64,000 bases of DNA from Flavimaribacter sediminis. GTDB taxonomy: Bacteria > Pseudomonadota > Alphaproteobacteria > Rhizobiales > Rhizobiaceae. The translations under genes and the position numbers were made by a program. The stretch is taken from positions 186,001 through 250,000 of the forward strand of contig NZ_JAICBX010000001.1 in the NCBI RefSeq assembly GCF_019492055.1, written 5' to 3'. The notes under the pieces are model-generated. The model ran no database searches and was not told where the DNA came from. It saw only the letters and a list, made by a program, of their open reading frames with translations. Position 1 is the first letter of the stretch. Each line of letters opens with the position of its first letter. Positions 47,979 through 56,969 of this stretch are shown one piece after another.

Positions 47979-48833
47979 CTATTTGTCGCTTACCGTGACT
48001 CCGTTATGCAGCTTTGGCTGGCCCATCTTGTTGTTGCGGACATTGTCCAGAAACTCGATGACGACCTGGGGTATGAGATCGCGCACGCTGTTGGCTCCAT
48101 GCCCGCTGATATCGCGGTTTGTGGCGTTGTCGATCACGACGATACGCTTGAAGCCAGGAGGCAGACCTTCAAAGGCAGTAAGCCTGTTTTCGTACGCGCC
48201 GTCCTCGCCGTTATCTCTTGTGCCGGTAATCATGAGAACCGGCTTCTTGACGTTTCGCCAGGCGTCTTCTTCGAACTGGGTTCCGACGCCCTGGGGCGAC
48301 AGCGCCACATAGGCGTCGAAGCGATCCGCGCCAAACCGGCCGATCGTGGCCACGGCTCCGGCTTCCATCATGGTTGTCTGCGCGCCCATCGATTGCCCGG
48401 CAAGGACGGAGAACGGCGGAATGCAGATGCGTGTGACCTTGTCCCAGATCGCGTCGAGATCGAGAAAACGCGCCTGATGCCGCTCCTGGCTGCCAATCGC
48501 GTCGCGGAAATCCTGCCTTGAATTTGCGCCTTCCACAATTTCTCGAAAAGCTTCCCGCCCGCTTTCGGTGTGTTCCATGACGATCACCCGAAAACCGGCC
48601 TCGTCTGCCGCTTCGGCGATGTTCGAAGAAGCGTTTTTCGAGCCGCCGAAGCTGTGAGAGATCACCAGAAGGGGCGGGCACGGATCGCTGCTGCCTTGAT
48701 AGATCTTCACAGGAACCATTTTGCCGTCGGCGCGCGGGAACTCGGATTCGAACGCAGCAAATGCGCCGGTCGTCGTCATGGCAAGGACAACGGCCGGAAC
48801 AAGGAGCCGAAAATATCTGACAGGTGCGCGCAT
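47979..48833 (-). CDS. Secreted alpha/beta hydrolase
   Basis: 284 residues from ATG 48833, which has AGGGGAG just upstream and begins a clean signal peptide (MRAPVRYFRLLVPAVVLAMTTTGAFA). The nucleophile elbow is GQSMGA; an oxyanion-like segment VISHSFGGSKN precedes it, and ITGTRDNGEDG plus DISGHG supply a plausible acid and His. This resembles the platelet-activating-factor acetylhydrolase/dienelactone hydrolase type of enzymes. It is convergent with murB, 21 bp apart, and marks the left edge of the insert in the dcw cluster. Confidence 0.8.
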   Translation of the reverse strand: MRAPVRYFRLLVPAVVLAMTTTGAFAAFESEFPRADGKMVPVKIYQGSSDPCPPLLVISHSFGGSKNASSNIAEAADEAGFRVIVMEHTESGREAFREIVEGANSRQDFRDAIGSQERHQARFLDLDAIWDKVTRICIPPFSVLAGQSMGAQTTMMEAGAVATIGRFGADRFDAYVALSPQGVGTQFEEDAWRNVKKPVLMITGTRDNGEDGAYENRLTAFEGLPPGFKRIVVIDNATNRDISGHGANSVRDLIPQVVIEFLDNVRNNKMGQPKLHNGVTVSDK

Positions 48834-48968
48834 ACTCTCCCCTGAAAGGCACAAATGTGTAATCAGTCTAGAGTATTACAGGCCGCCACGCCAGCGACCA
48901 CGTGTTCGACGAAGACCTGATATCACGATCGATATTGCAGCAAAGAATTCAGGTTTCGCAGGCTGGAA

Positions 48969-49583
48969 ATGTTGAACTCCTACTTGTGTCGCGCCACCGC
49001 CGACGAGAATGCGCGCGAGCTCCCTGGCGACGGGATCATTCGCAAGCCTCTGTGTCAACTGGACCATGCTATCGATATCTCTGCTTCACCGAACGACGTG
49101 TAGCCGTGGCTGTTTCGGATGGGCGCCGACCGCGCCGGCTGGTATAGCTACGACAGACTGGAAAATGGCGGTCGAAAAAGCAGCGATACAGTGATCGAAT
49201 CCCTTCAGACGATTGCTGTCGGCAATCTGTTTTCAGCTCTTCCGGGCGCCACGGACGCATTCATTCTGACTGCGTTTGAGCCGGGCGAATTCATGGCTCT
49301 CGGCGTGCGCGGCCGGGACGCCACCGGCGCCGCCGTTGGAACCGAAGCCTGGCGAAAGGAATTCGACCGCGCCAACTGGACCTTCACGCTCAGCGCCATC
49401 GCGGATGGAACCCGGTTGCACGTTCGCGCAAGACCGGGCTTTCTCGTGCTCCGCATTCCGGTGTTCGGGCTTGTCTCCGTCTCCGGATGGGTCGCAAGGC
49501 TGATTGCGCCGCCGGTCCATTTCGTGATGCAGCGTCGACAGCTCAACGGCCTCCGGCGCCGGGCGGAAAGTGCCAGACCCTAA
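48969..49583 (+). pseudogene. SRPBCC-like protein gene interrupted by an in-frame amber codon
   Basis: Reading in one frame from ATG 48969 gives MLNSYLCRATADENARELPGD ... AIDISASPNDV, then TAG at 49101, then PWLFRMGADRAGWYSYDRLENGG and 145 further residues to 49583. The text around the stop matches the family pattern APPxxVWPWLxQMGxDRAGWYSYD, where the stop replaces Trp (TGG to TAG). The frame is otherwise open, so this is a recent point mutation. A restart at ATG 49119 would give 154 residues lacking the N-terminal strand. No ribosome-binding site is visible before 49119. Function of the family is unknown. Confidence 0.7.
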
Positions 49584-49590
49584 AGCGTCG

Positions 49591-50052
49591 TCAAAGCCTG
49601 AACCGCATATGCGGTATGGTTCTGCCGGGTATCGAACCGGAAGGCGCGTCTTTGATCTTGCCGAAGCCCAGCGCCTCGTAGAACGGGACGGCGAAAGGAT
49701 CGGCGTCGAGATAGAGCGCCTCGAGCTGCAATGCCCTGGCGCATGTCAGCAGTGTTTCCCAGAGCATGCGGCCAACACCCTTCCGCTGCCATGCCGGATC
49801 GACGAAAAACGTGGTGACCTCGCCCTGCGCGCCGTCGTCATCGACTGCAAGGCAGACGCATCCGCAAACGCTGTTTCCGACTTGCGCAATCCAGTGCCGG
49901 TGCGCGCGCAGCAGGTCCGGCGTGACAGCAAGTTCATCTCTGCACGCCTCCATGAAGGCGTCGTCGTAACCATTGGACTGCTTGGAGCGCATAGACAGCT
50001 CGGTCAGAACACGCGCGTCTTCCGGCGCGCCGCTGCGAATAAAAATTGCCAT
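49591..50052 (-). CDS. GNAT family N-acetyltransferase
   Basis: 153 residues. Motif A is clear: VTTFFVDPAWQRKGVGRMLWETLLTCAR, with the acetyl-CoA pyrophosphate loop Q/RxxGxG/A, and the C-terminal VPFYEALGFGKI. Substrate unknown. It is divergent from the CYTH protein gene with the two start codons only 4 bp apart, and ends 8 bp from the SRPBCC pseudogene. Confidence 0.88.
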   Translation of the reverse strand: MAIFIRSGAPEDARVLTELSMRSKQSNGYDDAFMEACRDELAVTPDLLRAHRHWIAQVGNSVCGCVCLAVDDDGAQGEVTTFFVDPAWQRKGVGRMLWETLLTCARALQLEALYLDADPFAVPFYEALGFGKIKDAPSGSIPGRTIPHMRFRL

Positions 50053-50056
50053 CCGT

Positions 50057-50725
50057 ATGTCCTATCTGCAGAAAGAGCTGCTAAAGATTCTGGAATTCGA
50101 TTTTGAACCGGCCCCGAAACCGGGGTCAATGGCGGACATCATGGAAACAAGCCTCGCCAATCGAGGAATGCTGGTCGATCCAGGCGATCATTTCGTCGGA
50201 AAATTCGAAGTCGAACGCAAATTCGCTGTCGACGATCTGACCGCAACGAGAGAACGATTGCGTGCTCTCGAAGCCGTCGCATTTACGCTCGGCAATCGGG
50301 AAACCGATGTCTTTCTGGATACCGCCGACAGACGACTTTCAAAAAATGGGCAGCAGCAGGTTGTGCGTCTGATGGAGCCGTCGCAGCGCGTGCTGTGGAT
50401 CAGCAAGGGGCCCGGCGCGGATGCGTGCGTGGCCATGGATCTCGAAGGCTTCGACAAGGCGCTTGTTATTCTCATGTCTCTCGGATTCGAGGAAACCGGA
50501 AGACTGGTCAAGGACCGCGACATCTATTTTGTCGGCGACTTCCACGTCACCCTGGACCGTGTCCCCAATCTCGGTTCCTTCGTGGAACTTGCGGTCATGA
50601 CGGATGACGAGGCCAGTCTTTCATTCTGGGCGAGCAGAATCGACGCTTTTGCGGAAAAGCTGCAACTGCGTCAGTCTGCTCTGCAGACGCGGTCCTATCG
50701 CTCCATGCTTTCAGAAAGCGATTGA
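50057..50725 (+). CDS. CYTH domain protein (class IV adenylate cyclase / thiamine triphosphatase-like)
   Basis: 222 residues from ATG 50057; alternatives are ATG 50129 and 50141. The CYTH core starts at about residue 51 with the diagnostic FEVERKF (ExExK) metal/triphosphate motif. It continues with DVFLDTADRRL, VVRLMEPS, WISKGPG and FVGDFHVTLDRVPNLGSFVELAVM, lining a beta tunnel. CYTH enzymes act on triphosphates: some make cAMP, some hydrolyse tripolyphosphate or thiamine triphosphate. No partner gene reveals the substrate. The 50-residue N-terminal extension is not typical and may be untranslated. Confidence 0.82.
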   Translation: MSYLQKELLKILEFDFEPAPKPGSMADIMETSLANRGMLVDPGDHFVGKFEVERKFAVDDLTATRERLRALEAVAFTLGNRETDVFLDTADRRLSKNGQQQVVRLMEPSQRVLWISKGPGADACVAMDLEGFDKALVILMSLGFEETGRLVKDRDIYFVGDFHVTLDRVPNLGSFVELAVMTDDEASLSFWASRIDAFAEKLQLRQSALQTRSYRSMLSESD

Positions 50726-50746
50726 CGCGGGCGGCCCCGGCGCCAG

Positions 50747-51094
50747 TCAGGCAGAGAGCTTTCGCAAGGCGAACCACAACAGCAGCAAAAGCATGCCCAC
50801 CGGAAGCGCCAGAGTGTTCACAGGCGAGATGAGGAAGGCCGCGACCGCATTGTCCGGCGTGAAAAGCGGAATGAGCAGGAGCTTGCCCAGGGCAAGCGCG
50901 GGCTCCAGCAACAGCGGCGCTGTCAGCAACAGGCAGAAGACGAGGGCGACGCCGATTGCAGCTTTGACGAGGCCGGATCGTCTGGACGATCCGAGGGTCG
51001 ACGCCATGACCTTGTCGCCGAAGGCCTGATCGTCGAGAGGATGCTCGGCGCTGGCGAAAAGGGCCTGGATTTGCGGGTCGCGACTATTGTCCAT
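50747..51094 (-). CDS. Putative anti-sigma factor membrane protein
   Basis: 115 residues from ATG 51094 (ATG 51109 is also possible). A short cytoplasmic N terminus (~45 residues, MDNSRDPQIQALFASAEHPLDDQAF) precedes two hydrophobic segments. This topology, and the 11-bp overlap with the ECF sigma gene just upstream, suggest an anti-sigma factor that holds the sigma at the membrane. There is no recognisable zinc-binding HxxxCxxC motif. The call rests mainly on the operon context. Confidence 0.6.
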   Translation of the reverse strand: MDNSRDPQIQALFASAEHPLDDQAFGDKVMASTLGSSRRSGLVKAAIGVALVFCLLLTAPLLLEPALALGKLLLIPLFTPDNAVAAFLISPVNTLALPVGMLLLLLWFALRKLSA

Positions 51095-51650
51095 GGTTTC
51101 TCGCTCCATCGTTGTAATCGGTCAGTATTTGACGCAGCCGCTCGGCGCCTCGTCTGATATGCGATTTGACAGTGCCTGCCGGCAATTCCGTCAGCTCCGC
51201 GATTTCCTCATGGGTCATGCCTTCGTTGTAGGACAGGACAATGCAAAGCCGCGGCGCTTCCGGCAGGCTCGCCAGCGCTCGGTCGAGGTCGAAGGCCATT
51301 CCCGCCGGGCCTTCGGCTGCGACGTGAGTTTCGTCGAGCTCGTCGGCGTTGCGAATGGGATCGTTCGCGCGACGGTGCTGCAGCCATGTGTTGACGGCAA
51401 GCCGCCTCAGCCAGGCGCCAAAACGATCCGATTGCTGCAAAGACCGGATGTGGCGCCAGGCCTGCAGAAACACCTGTTGCGCAAGGTCGTCGGCGAGATG
51501 GTCGTCATGGCAGAAGCGGCGCATGAGGTTTCGAATCCATGACTGTCTCCGACGCACGAGCTCGGCGAACGCTTCGCGGTCGCCGGAGCGCGCAAGCCCG
51601 ACGATCATTGCTTCAGCGGCCTTCCCGTAAAGTATCGGCTTGTGCGCCAT
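51084..51650 (-). CDS. ECF family RNA polymerase sigma factor
   Basis: 188 residues with region 2 (AFAELVRRRQSWIRNLMRRFCHDDHLADDLAQQVFLQAWRHIRSL, residues ~27-70) and region 4 (LPEAPRLCIVLSYNEGMTHEEIAELTELPAGTVKSHIRRGAERLR) but no region 3, so an extracytoplasmic-function sigma. It lies 13 bp downstream of the DUF6249-like gene and overlaps the putative anti-sigma gene. The signal and regulon are unknown; related short operons respond to membrane or oxidative stress. Confidence 0.9.
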   Translation of the reverse strand: MAHKPILYGKAAEAMIVGLARSGDREAFAELVRRRQSWIRNLMRRFCHDDHLADDLAQQVFLQAWRHIRSLQQSDRFGAWLRRLAVNTWLQHRRANDPIRNADELDETHVAAEGPAGMAFDLDRALASLPEAPRLCIVLSYNEGMTHEEIAELTELPAGTVKSHIRRGAERLRQILTDYNDGARNHGQ

Positions 51651-51663
51651 GGTGCGCCGCTCG

Positions 51664-52071
51664 CTATTTCAGGCGGACGGACGGAGCAGGATTTTCCTGC
51701 CGGAGCATTCGCGCGGCGACGATCAGGCCGGCGGCGACGAGGGCGATCAGCACAGCGCTGCCCAGAATTGGCAGGAAGGCCGGTTCCCACTGAAGGCCGA
51801 TCAGCCAGCCGAACACTGCCAGTCCGGGCGCCAGAAACAGGCAAACCAGTCCGCCGAGCATCAGGGCCTGATCGGTTTTCATGCCGCCTCCGAGCAGCTT
51901 GTCCAGCATTTCAGAATCGATCTCCTGACCGCTCTCGATGACCCGGCGGATCGTTTCGTGCCGGGTTTCCCGCTTGCGGGCGCTATCCCATATGCCCGCA
52001 AGGACGCAAATGGAGACGAAACCCCAGAATGCGAGGGCCGCGAGGCCGGCGCCCAGACTTGCACCATACAT
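51664..52071 (-). CDS. DUF6249-like membrane protein
   Basis: 135 residues: an N-terminal helix (AGLAALAFWGFVSICVLAGIW), a cytoplasmic loop RKRETRHETIRRVIESGQEIDSEMLDKLLGG, then two more hydrophobic segments. The RHETIRRxIExGQxxDxExLxKL loop is typical of DUF6249 proteins, which are frequently encoded next to ECF sigma factors. First gene of the three-gene operon with the sigma and putative anti-sigma, so it may be a sensor or accessory protein. Confidence 0.75.
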   Translation of the reverse strand: MYGASLGAGLAALAFWGFVSICVLAGIWDSARKRETRHETIRRVIESGQEIDSEMLDKLLGGGMKTDQALMLGGLVCLFLAPGLAVFGWLIGLQWEPAFLPILGSAVLIALVAAGLIVAARMLRQENPAPSVRLK

Positions 52072-52193
52072 GACTATTCTCCTGATCTATTCTGGATTGT
52101 ACCTGTATTGATGCACGCGCCCTTGATCTGGATGCAGCACGCGATTTTTTTTGTCTTCTTTCGATTAGTCCGCAGTCGCCGTAAAACGGTCCC

Positions 52194-52571
52194 ATGAGAA
52201 AGCAGTATCACTTCCGACCCAGCCCGAAGGGATTTCACGCCTGGGACGTGGATCGGCTGATCCGGCTTTCGGCGGGTTTTGCGGTGCGGGAGACGCCGCT
52301 GGAGGACATTCGCGAGCTGGACGAAGACTACTGGTTCGCAGGCTCTGCGGTCACGCCGACCTGCCGCCGGATTGTCGAACATATCCGTCTGACGGAGGAA
52401 GCGGATCTGCGCTATCCCATTATTTTATGCGCGCAGGGCAGGATCATGGACGGCATGCACCGGGTGGCGAAGGCGCTCCTGGAAAATCGCACAGCCATTT
52501 TGAGCGTTCAGTTCGCGCGCACGCCTGAGCCTGATTTTACCGATGTGACGCCCGACCAGCTTTCCTATTGA
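52194..52571 (+). CDS. Small protein with ParB/sulfiredoxin-like motif
   Basis: 125 residues. The central segment YPIILCAQGRIMDGMHRVAKALLEN resembles the DGxHR motif of the ParB/sulfiredoxin fold, a nucleotide-binding module in ParB CTPases and Dnd-related proteins. The remainder is not recognisable, and the helix-turn-helix of true ParB is missing. It is divergent from the DUF6249/ECF operon, with 122 bp between. Role unknown. Confidence 0.65.
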   Translation: MRKQYHFRPSPKGFHAWDVDRLIRLSAGFAVRETPLEDIRELDEDYWFAGSAVTPTCRRIVEHIRLTEEADLRYPIILCAQGRIMDGMHRVAKALLENRTAILSVQFARTPEPDFTDVTPDQLSY

Positions 52572-52575
52572 ATCT

Positions 52576-53353
52576 TCATTGCCCCAGCCGGCTCCGCGCT
52601 TCCTGAGGAGTCATGCCGGTCCATGAATGAAAGGCGCGGTAGAACGAATTCGGATCGCGATAGGCAAGCAGGTAGGAAAACTCCTTCACGGTGAGTTCGT
52701 CGCGCGACAGATAATGCCGCGACAATTCCGAGCGGGTGGCGTCCAGGATCGACTGGAACGTCTGTCCTTCATCCTTGAGGTAACGCTGGAGGCTGCGTTT
52801 GGATATGTTCAGCCTCTTGCAGACGGCGTCCATCGTCGAGGCGCCTGAAGGCAGCAATTCGAGCAGCGCATTCCTGACCCGGATGCCCATCGGCGTCAGG
52901 CGTTCGCGATCCGCCATGCGGCGTCTGAGATGAGGCTCGAAATCCTCCCAGATCTCGGCGTTTTCCGATATCAGATTGCGTTTCGCGTCTTTTGCCGAAA
53001 GCACGAGCGATGCCCCGCGACTGATGGCGGCGGACACGCCGAGACAGGGTTCGAAGCCCTGAAAAGGATGCGGGGCGCCTTCGAACGTCGCCGCCATGGG
53101 CCGGTTCGGCTCTACTGAACGGACCCCGCGCCAATTGCTGCGCAAGGGCGACGCAGAGGCCTGGCTGTTTCGCCTCCTGCATCACTGCGACCCACAAACG
53201 GAAGAACTATTCGGTCGTTACGCCTCTGCTGCCAGAGGTGAGAAATGCGTCGTCGAGACCGGCCCGGCGCGTGATCCGCTGCGGCGAGAGGTCAAGAGCT
53301 CTTGCAAGCATTGCGAGGGATTTGTCGACGGGATAGCGTTCTATCGCTTGCAT
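52576..53353 (-). pseudogene. AraC family regulator, decayed (amber stop, internal deletion, frameshift)
   Basis: The C-terminal 190 residues (52576-53145) are a good AraC helix-turn-helix: DAVCKRLNISKRSLQRYLKDEGQTF and FSYLLAYRDPNSFYRAFHSWTGMTPQEAR. On the same strand, from ATG 53353, a typical N terminus is read: ERYPVDKSLAMLARALDLSPQ. A TAG at 53207-53209 replaces Gln in TEQFFRLW, and reading then continues to LAQQLARGPFS. The two parts lie in different frames and about 90 residues of the arabinose-binding-like domain are absent between them. So the gene carries a nonsense mutation, a deletion and a frameshift. It would once have encoded a full AraC activator of about 335 residues. Confidence 0.75.
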
Positions 53354-53731
53354 GTGCTTTCAAGTTCTCTGGTTTTTGGTCGCGTCTGAAGGCGGGGCTT
53401 CAGTCAGTGTCGGCAAGGCCGGTGAAAGGACGTCCGGTCTTTGGCGCGATATGTTATGTGATTGGCGTCATTTCCAAGAGCCCAATATTTTTTTGCAATG
53501 CTATCAACTGGTTTGCGAGTGAAGGGATTCGCGGGAGCAGGGTGTTCATATCCCTGTTCCCATTCAGCCTTTGACAGGTTTCAATAAAATTTGTCGAAAA
53601 GACTTGCAGTAGGTCTAACTCTCTGATTCTCTGAGACAAGAGTCTCCGTATATTGAGTCGTTTCGTCCCGCCCGGCTCGCGGGAGGACTCGGACTCCATC
53701 ATGCGGCCCGGAGGCTTTCAAAGGGGGTTTG
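53354..53731. other. Gene-free stretch upstream of ddl
   Basis: About 380 bp without a plausible gene, between the AraC remnant and ddl. It is more AT-rich than its surroundings. TTGACA occurs at 53571-53576 and TTGTCG at 53591-53596 with TCTAAC 17 bp further, so it probably contains a promoter for ddl-ftsQAZ, needed because the insert separates these genes from the mraZ promoter. Confidence 0.4.
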
Positions 53732-54658
53732 ATGTCGGGGAAACACGTTGCGGTTCTGATGGGCGGTTTCTCTTCGGAGCGTCCGGTCAGCCTCTCCTCG
53801 GGCGAGGCCTGCGCCGACGCGCTGGAAGGCGTCGGATACCGGGTGACCCGCGTCGATGTCGACCGGGATGTCGCAACCGTCCTGCGTGAATTGCGTCCCG
53901 ACGTGGCCTTCAATGCGCTTCACGGGCCCTATGGCGAGGACGGCGCAATACAGGGCATTCTCGAATATCTGCAAATTCCCTATACGCATTCCGGCGTGCT
54001 CGCCTCGGCGGTGGCCATGGACAAGCAGCAGGCGAAGCGCATCGCCTCCGCGATCGGCGTTCCGGTCGCCGAGGAACGGATTATGAACCGTTTCGATATC
54101 GGTCACGAGCATCCGATGGATACGCCCTACGTCGTCAAGCCGGTCAATGAGGGGTCCAGTTTCGGCGTGATCATCGTGGACGAAGACCAGTCGCATCCGC
54201 CGCAGATCCTGACCTCTTCCGACTGGCCTTACGGCGATCGCGTGATGGTCGAGCGATTCGTCCACGGGCGTGAGCTGACCTGCGCCGTCATGGGCGATCA
54301 GGTGCTGGATGTGACCGAGATTTTCCCAGTCGGCTCAAGTTTTTACGATTATGAATCAAAATATGTTACGGGGGGCTCAAAACACGAATTCCCAGCAAAA
54401 ATTTTACCAAATATTTACCAAAAGATTCAGAAACTGTCGCTCATGGCCCATGAGGCTATCGGGTGCCGCGGGGTGAGCCGTTCTGACTTTCGCTACGATG
54501 ACCGTTTTTCTCCTGACGGAGAGGTCGTCTGGCTTGAGGTCAATACACAGCCTGGCATGACTCCGACCTCTCTGGTGCCGGAACTCGCCCAGCTCGCCGG
54601 ATATGATTTCGGGGCGCTGGTTTCCTGGATGGTGGAGGACGCATCTTGTTTGCGTTGA
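53732..54658 (+). CDS. ddl: D-alanine--D-alanine ligase
   Basis: 308 residues from ATG 53732 with AAGGGGG upstream (a TTG one codon earlier is unlikely). ATP-grasp signatures: [47 protein letters not shown], and the metal site [18 protein letters not shown]. It makes the D-Ala-D-Ala dipeptide used by the MurF domain. Last codons overlap the TTG start of ftsQ. Confidence 0.95.
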   Translation: MSGKHVAVLMGGFSSERPVSLSSGEACADALEGVGYRVTRVDVDRDVATVLRELRPDVAFNALHGPYGEDGAIQGILEYLQIPYTHSGVLASAVAMDKQQAKRIASAIGVPVAEERIMNRFDIGHEHPMDTPYVVKPVNEGSSFGVIIVDEDQSHPPQILTSSDWPYGDRVMVERFVHGRELTCAVMGDQVLDVTEIFPVGSSFYDYESKYVTGGSKHEFPAKILPNIYQKIQKLSLMAHEAIGCRGVSRSDFRYDDRFSPDGEVVWLEVNTQPGMTPTSLVPELAQLAGYDFGALVSWMVEDASCLR

Positions 54659-55584
54659 CTCGGATCGGACGAAAAACAGGACGGCGCAGCCCGAGAGGGC
54701 TAATTGCGCCCGCGATCGATCGCGCCTTCGTTTTGCCGCGTCCGCTCCGCCGCCCGGTTCGTTTCTTTCAGGCCCTTATCGACGAACGCATCACGATCCC
54801 GAGGCATCTGGGCAGCTACGCCGCGAGCGGCCTGATCGGTCTGACGCTGATCTACGGCGTCGCCGTCGGCGGGCACCTCGAGACCATGCTGCGCGCTTCG
54901 ACCTCGTCCATGGGTTTCGCCGTCGACGACATCAACGTGTCCGGAAATGTGGAAACGTCTCCGATCGACGTCTTCCAGCAAATCGGCCTCGATGGCGACA
55001 ATTCCTCTCTCATAACGCTCGATGTCGATGAGGCGCGCGCGCTCGTCAAGCAGCTTCCATGGGTCGCAGACGCCGAGGTGCGCAAGGTTTACCCCGGCGC
55101 GATCGATATCGTGCTCTCCGAGCGCGAGGCGTTCGGCATCTGGCAGCATGGCAAGGACCTGTCGCTCATCGAAAAGAACGGCAGCGTGATTGCGCCGATG
55201 GCCGAAGGCAAATTCATCGACCTGCCGCTGTTCGTCGGTTTCGGCGCCGATCAGAACGCTGTCGAGATCGACACGCTGCTGGCCGGATGGCCTGAGGTGA
55301 AGGCCCGGATCAAGGCCTATATCAGAGTGGCCGACCGGCGCTGGGACCTGCGGCTGGACAATGGCGTCACGGTGCTTCTTCCTGAAACGCGTGCGGCCGA
55401 AGCGTTGAACGTGCTGGTCGCCATGCAGCAGGAGCACGACCTTCTCGAACGCGATATCAAGTCGGTCGATCTTCGCCTTGCAGACCGGATTGTCGTCGGA
55501 TTGACGGACGGCGCCGCGGAACGTCGGCTTGAAGCGCTGGACGAGCGCGCAAAGATCCTGAAGCAGAGGAGCAGCCAGACATGA
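54646..55584 (+). CDS. ftsQ: Cell division protein FtsQ
   Basis: 312 residues from a TTG start at 54646, chosen because GGAGG lies 7-8 bases upstream and no ATG is nearby; it overlaps ddl by 13 bp. A ~55-residue basic cytoplasmic part, one membrane helix ([19 protein letters not shown]), then a POTRA domain ([25 protein letters not shown]) and the FtsQ domain with [21 protein letters not shown]. It recruits FtsL/FtsB to the divisome. Confidence 0.92.
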   Translation: MFALTRIGRKTGRRSPRGLIAPAIDRAFVLPRPLRRPVRFFQALIDERITIPRHLGSYAASGLIGLTLIYGVAVGGHLETMLRASTSSMGFAVDDINVSGNVETSPIDVFQQIGLDGDNSSLITLDVDEARALVKQLPWVADAEVRKVYPGAIDIVLSEREAFGIWQHGKDLSLIEKNGSVIAPMAEGKFIDLPLFVGFGADQNAVEIDTLLAGWPEVKARIKAYIRVADRRWDLRLDNGVTVLLPETRAAEALNVLVAMQQEHDLLERDIKSVDLRLADRIVVGLTDGAAERRLEALDERAKILKQRSSQT

Positions 55585-56912
55585 GCGTGTTTCGGTCGCC
55601 CTCCTTCACAGTGCCGCATTTGCGCCCGATCGCCGCGCGTCGCGCAACGACGGTCAGCGTGCTGGATATTGGCACGACAAAGGTCGTATGCCTGATCGGA
55701 CGCCTGACGCCGCGCGAGGAAAGCCAGATCCTGCCCGGTCGCACGCACACGATCGAGATCATCGGCGTCGGACACCACAAGTCGCATGGCGTCAAGGCCG
55801 GTGTGATCGTCGATGTCGAGGCTGTCGAGAGCTCCGTCCGCAAGGCCGTGCACGCAGCCGAGCGTCGCGCCGGGCTGACTGTCGAATCGCTGATTGTCAA
55901 TGTTTCCGCGGGACGTCTGAAGAGCGAACGTTACACGTCGGATCTCGATATCGGCGGACATGAGGTGGAATCGGCGGATCTGAAAAAGGTCCTCGCCGCG
56001 GCGGCGCGGCAGATCAGCGATCCGCAACGGGTGGCGCTGCATTCTCTGCCGGTATCCTTCCGCCTGGACGGCGAGAAATCCATTCGCGATCCGCTGGGAA
56101 TGTATGGCGAAAATCTCGGCGTAAACATGCATGTGCTGACGGCGGAGCAGCCGCCCTTGCGCAATCTGGAGCTTTGCATCAACCGGTCGCATCTGACTGT
56201 TGAGGCCATGGTGGCGACGCCTTACGCCAGCGGTCTTTCGGCGCTGGTCGAGGACGAAGCCGAAATCGGCTGCGCCTGCATAGACATGGGCGGCGGGACA
56301 ACAACGATTTCGGTATTTTCGGAAGGGCGCATGGTCTGGGCCGACGCCATTGCGCTCGGCGGGCACCACGTCACGATGGACCTCGCGCGCGGTCTGTCCA
56401 CGGGTCTGGAAGACGCCGAACGGCTGAAAGTCGTCCATGGCTCGGCCTTTCCGGTCGCCGGCGACGACAGCGACACGGTTTCCGTGCCGCCGATTGGCGA
56501 CAGCGACAGCGAAACGCCCCTGCAAATGCCGAAGGCGCTGGTCGTGCGCATCGTGCGGGCCCGCATCGACGAGACGCTGGAGCTGATCCGGGACCGCATC
56601 CAGCGCTCCGGCTACGCGCCAGTGGTTGGGCGGCGCATCGTGCTTACCGGCGGCGCCAGCCAGTTGACGGGCATCAGCGACGCCGCGCGGCGAATCCTGT
56701 CGCGCAATGTTCGAATCGGGCGTCCGCTGGGCGTTGCCGGCATGCCTGCGGCGGCGAAGGGGCCTGCTTTCGCAACGGCTGTGGGACTGATGATCTATCC
56801 GCAAATCGCATCACTTGAGAGCCGCGGCAATGCCGGTCGCGGTCGGTATGGACCGGTGGTCGGCGGCGGGCGTCTCGCCCGCGTCGGACAGTGGCTCAAA
56901 GAGAGTTTTTAG
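55581..56912 (+). CDS. ftsA: Cell division protein FtsA
   Basis: 443 residues, actin fold. VSVLDIGTTKVVCLIGRL phosphate-1 motif, the 1C domain (SHGVKAGVIVDVEAVESSVRKAV), GCACIDMGGGTTTISVFSEGRM phosphate-2 and a C-terminal amphipathic helix (GQWLKESF) that binds the membrane. It anchors FtsZ. Overlaps ftsQ as ATGA; a 57-bp gap with GAGGA follows before ftsZ. Confidence 0.95.
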   Translation: MSVFRSPSFTVPHLRPIAARRATTVSVLDIGTTKVVCLIGRLTPREESQILPGRTHTIEIIGVGHHKSHGVKAGVIVDVEAVESSVRKAVHAAERRAGLTVESLIVNVSAGRLKSERYTSDLDIGGHEVESADLKKVLAAAARQISDPQRVALHSLPVSFRLDGEKSIRDPLGMYGENLGVNMHVLTAEQPPLRNLELCINRSHLTVEAMVATPYASGLSALVEDEAEIGCACIDMGGGTTTISVFSEGRMVWADAIALGGHHVTMDLARGLSTGLEDAERLKVVHGSAFPVAGDDSDTVSVPPIGDSDSETPLQMPKALVVRIVRARIDETLELIRDRIQRSGYAPVVGRRIVLTGGASQLTGISDAARRILSRNVRIGRPLGVAGMPAAAKGPAFATAVGLMIYPQIASLESRGNAGRGRYGPVVGGGRLARVGQWLKESF

Positions 56913-56969
56913 GCAATCCATGGGTCTACGTGGCGGTATGGCCGTGAGTTGAAAAGGGAACGAGGACAA

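Noticed and set aside
48969-53353. Amber recoding as a common explanation for the two TAG-interrupted genes
   Set aside because: TAG is used as a normal stop by real genes in the window (for example rsmH, ftsW and ettA), and the AraC gene has other lesions, so ordinary gene decay explains both.
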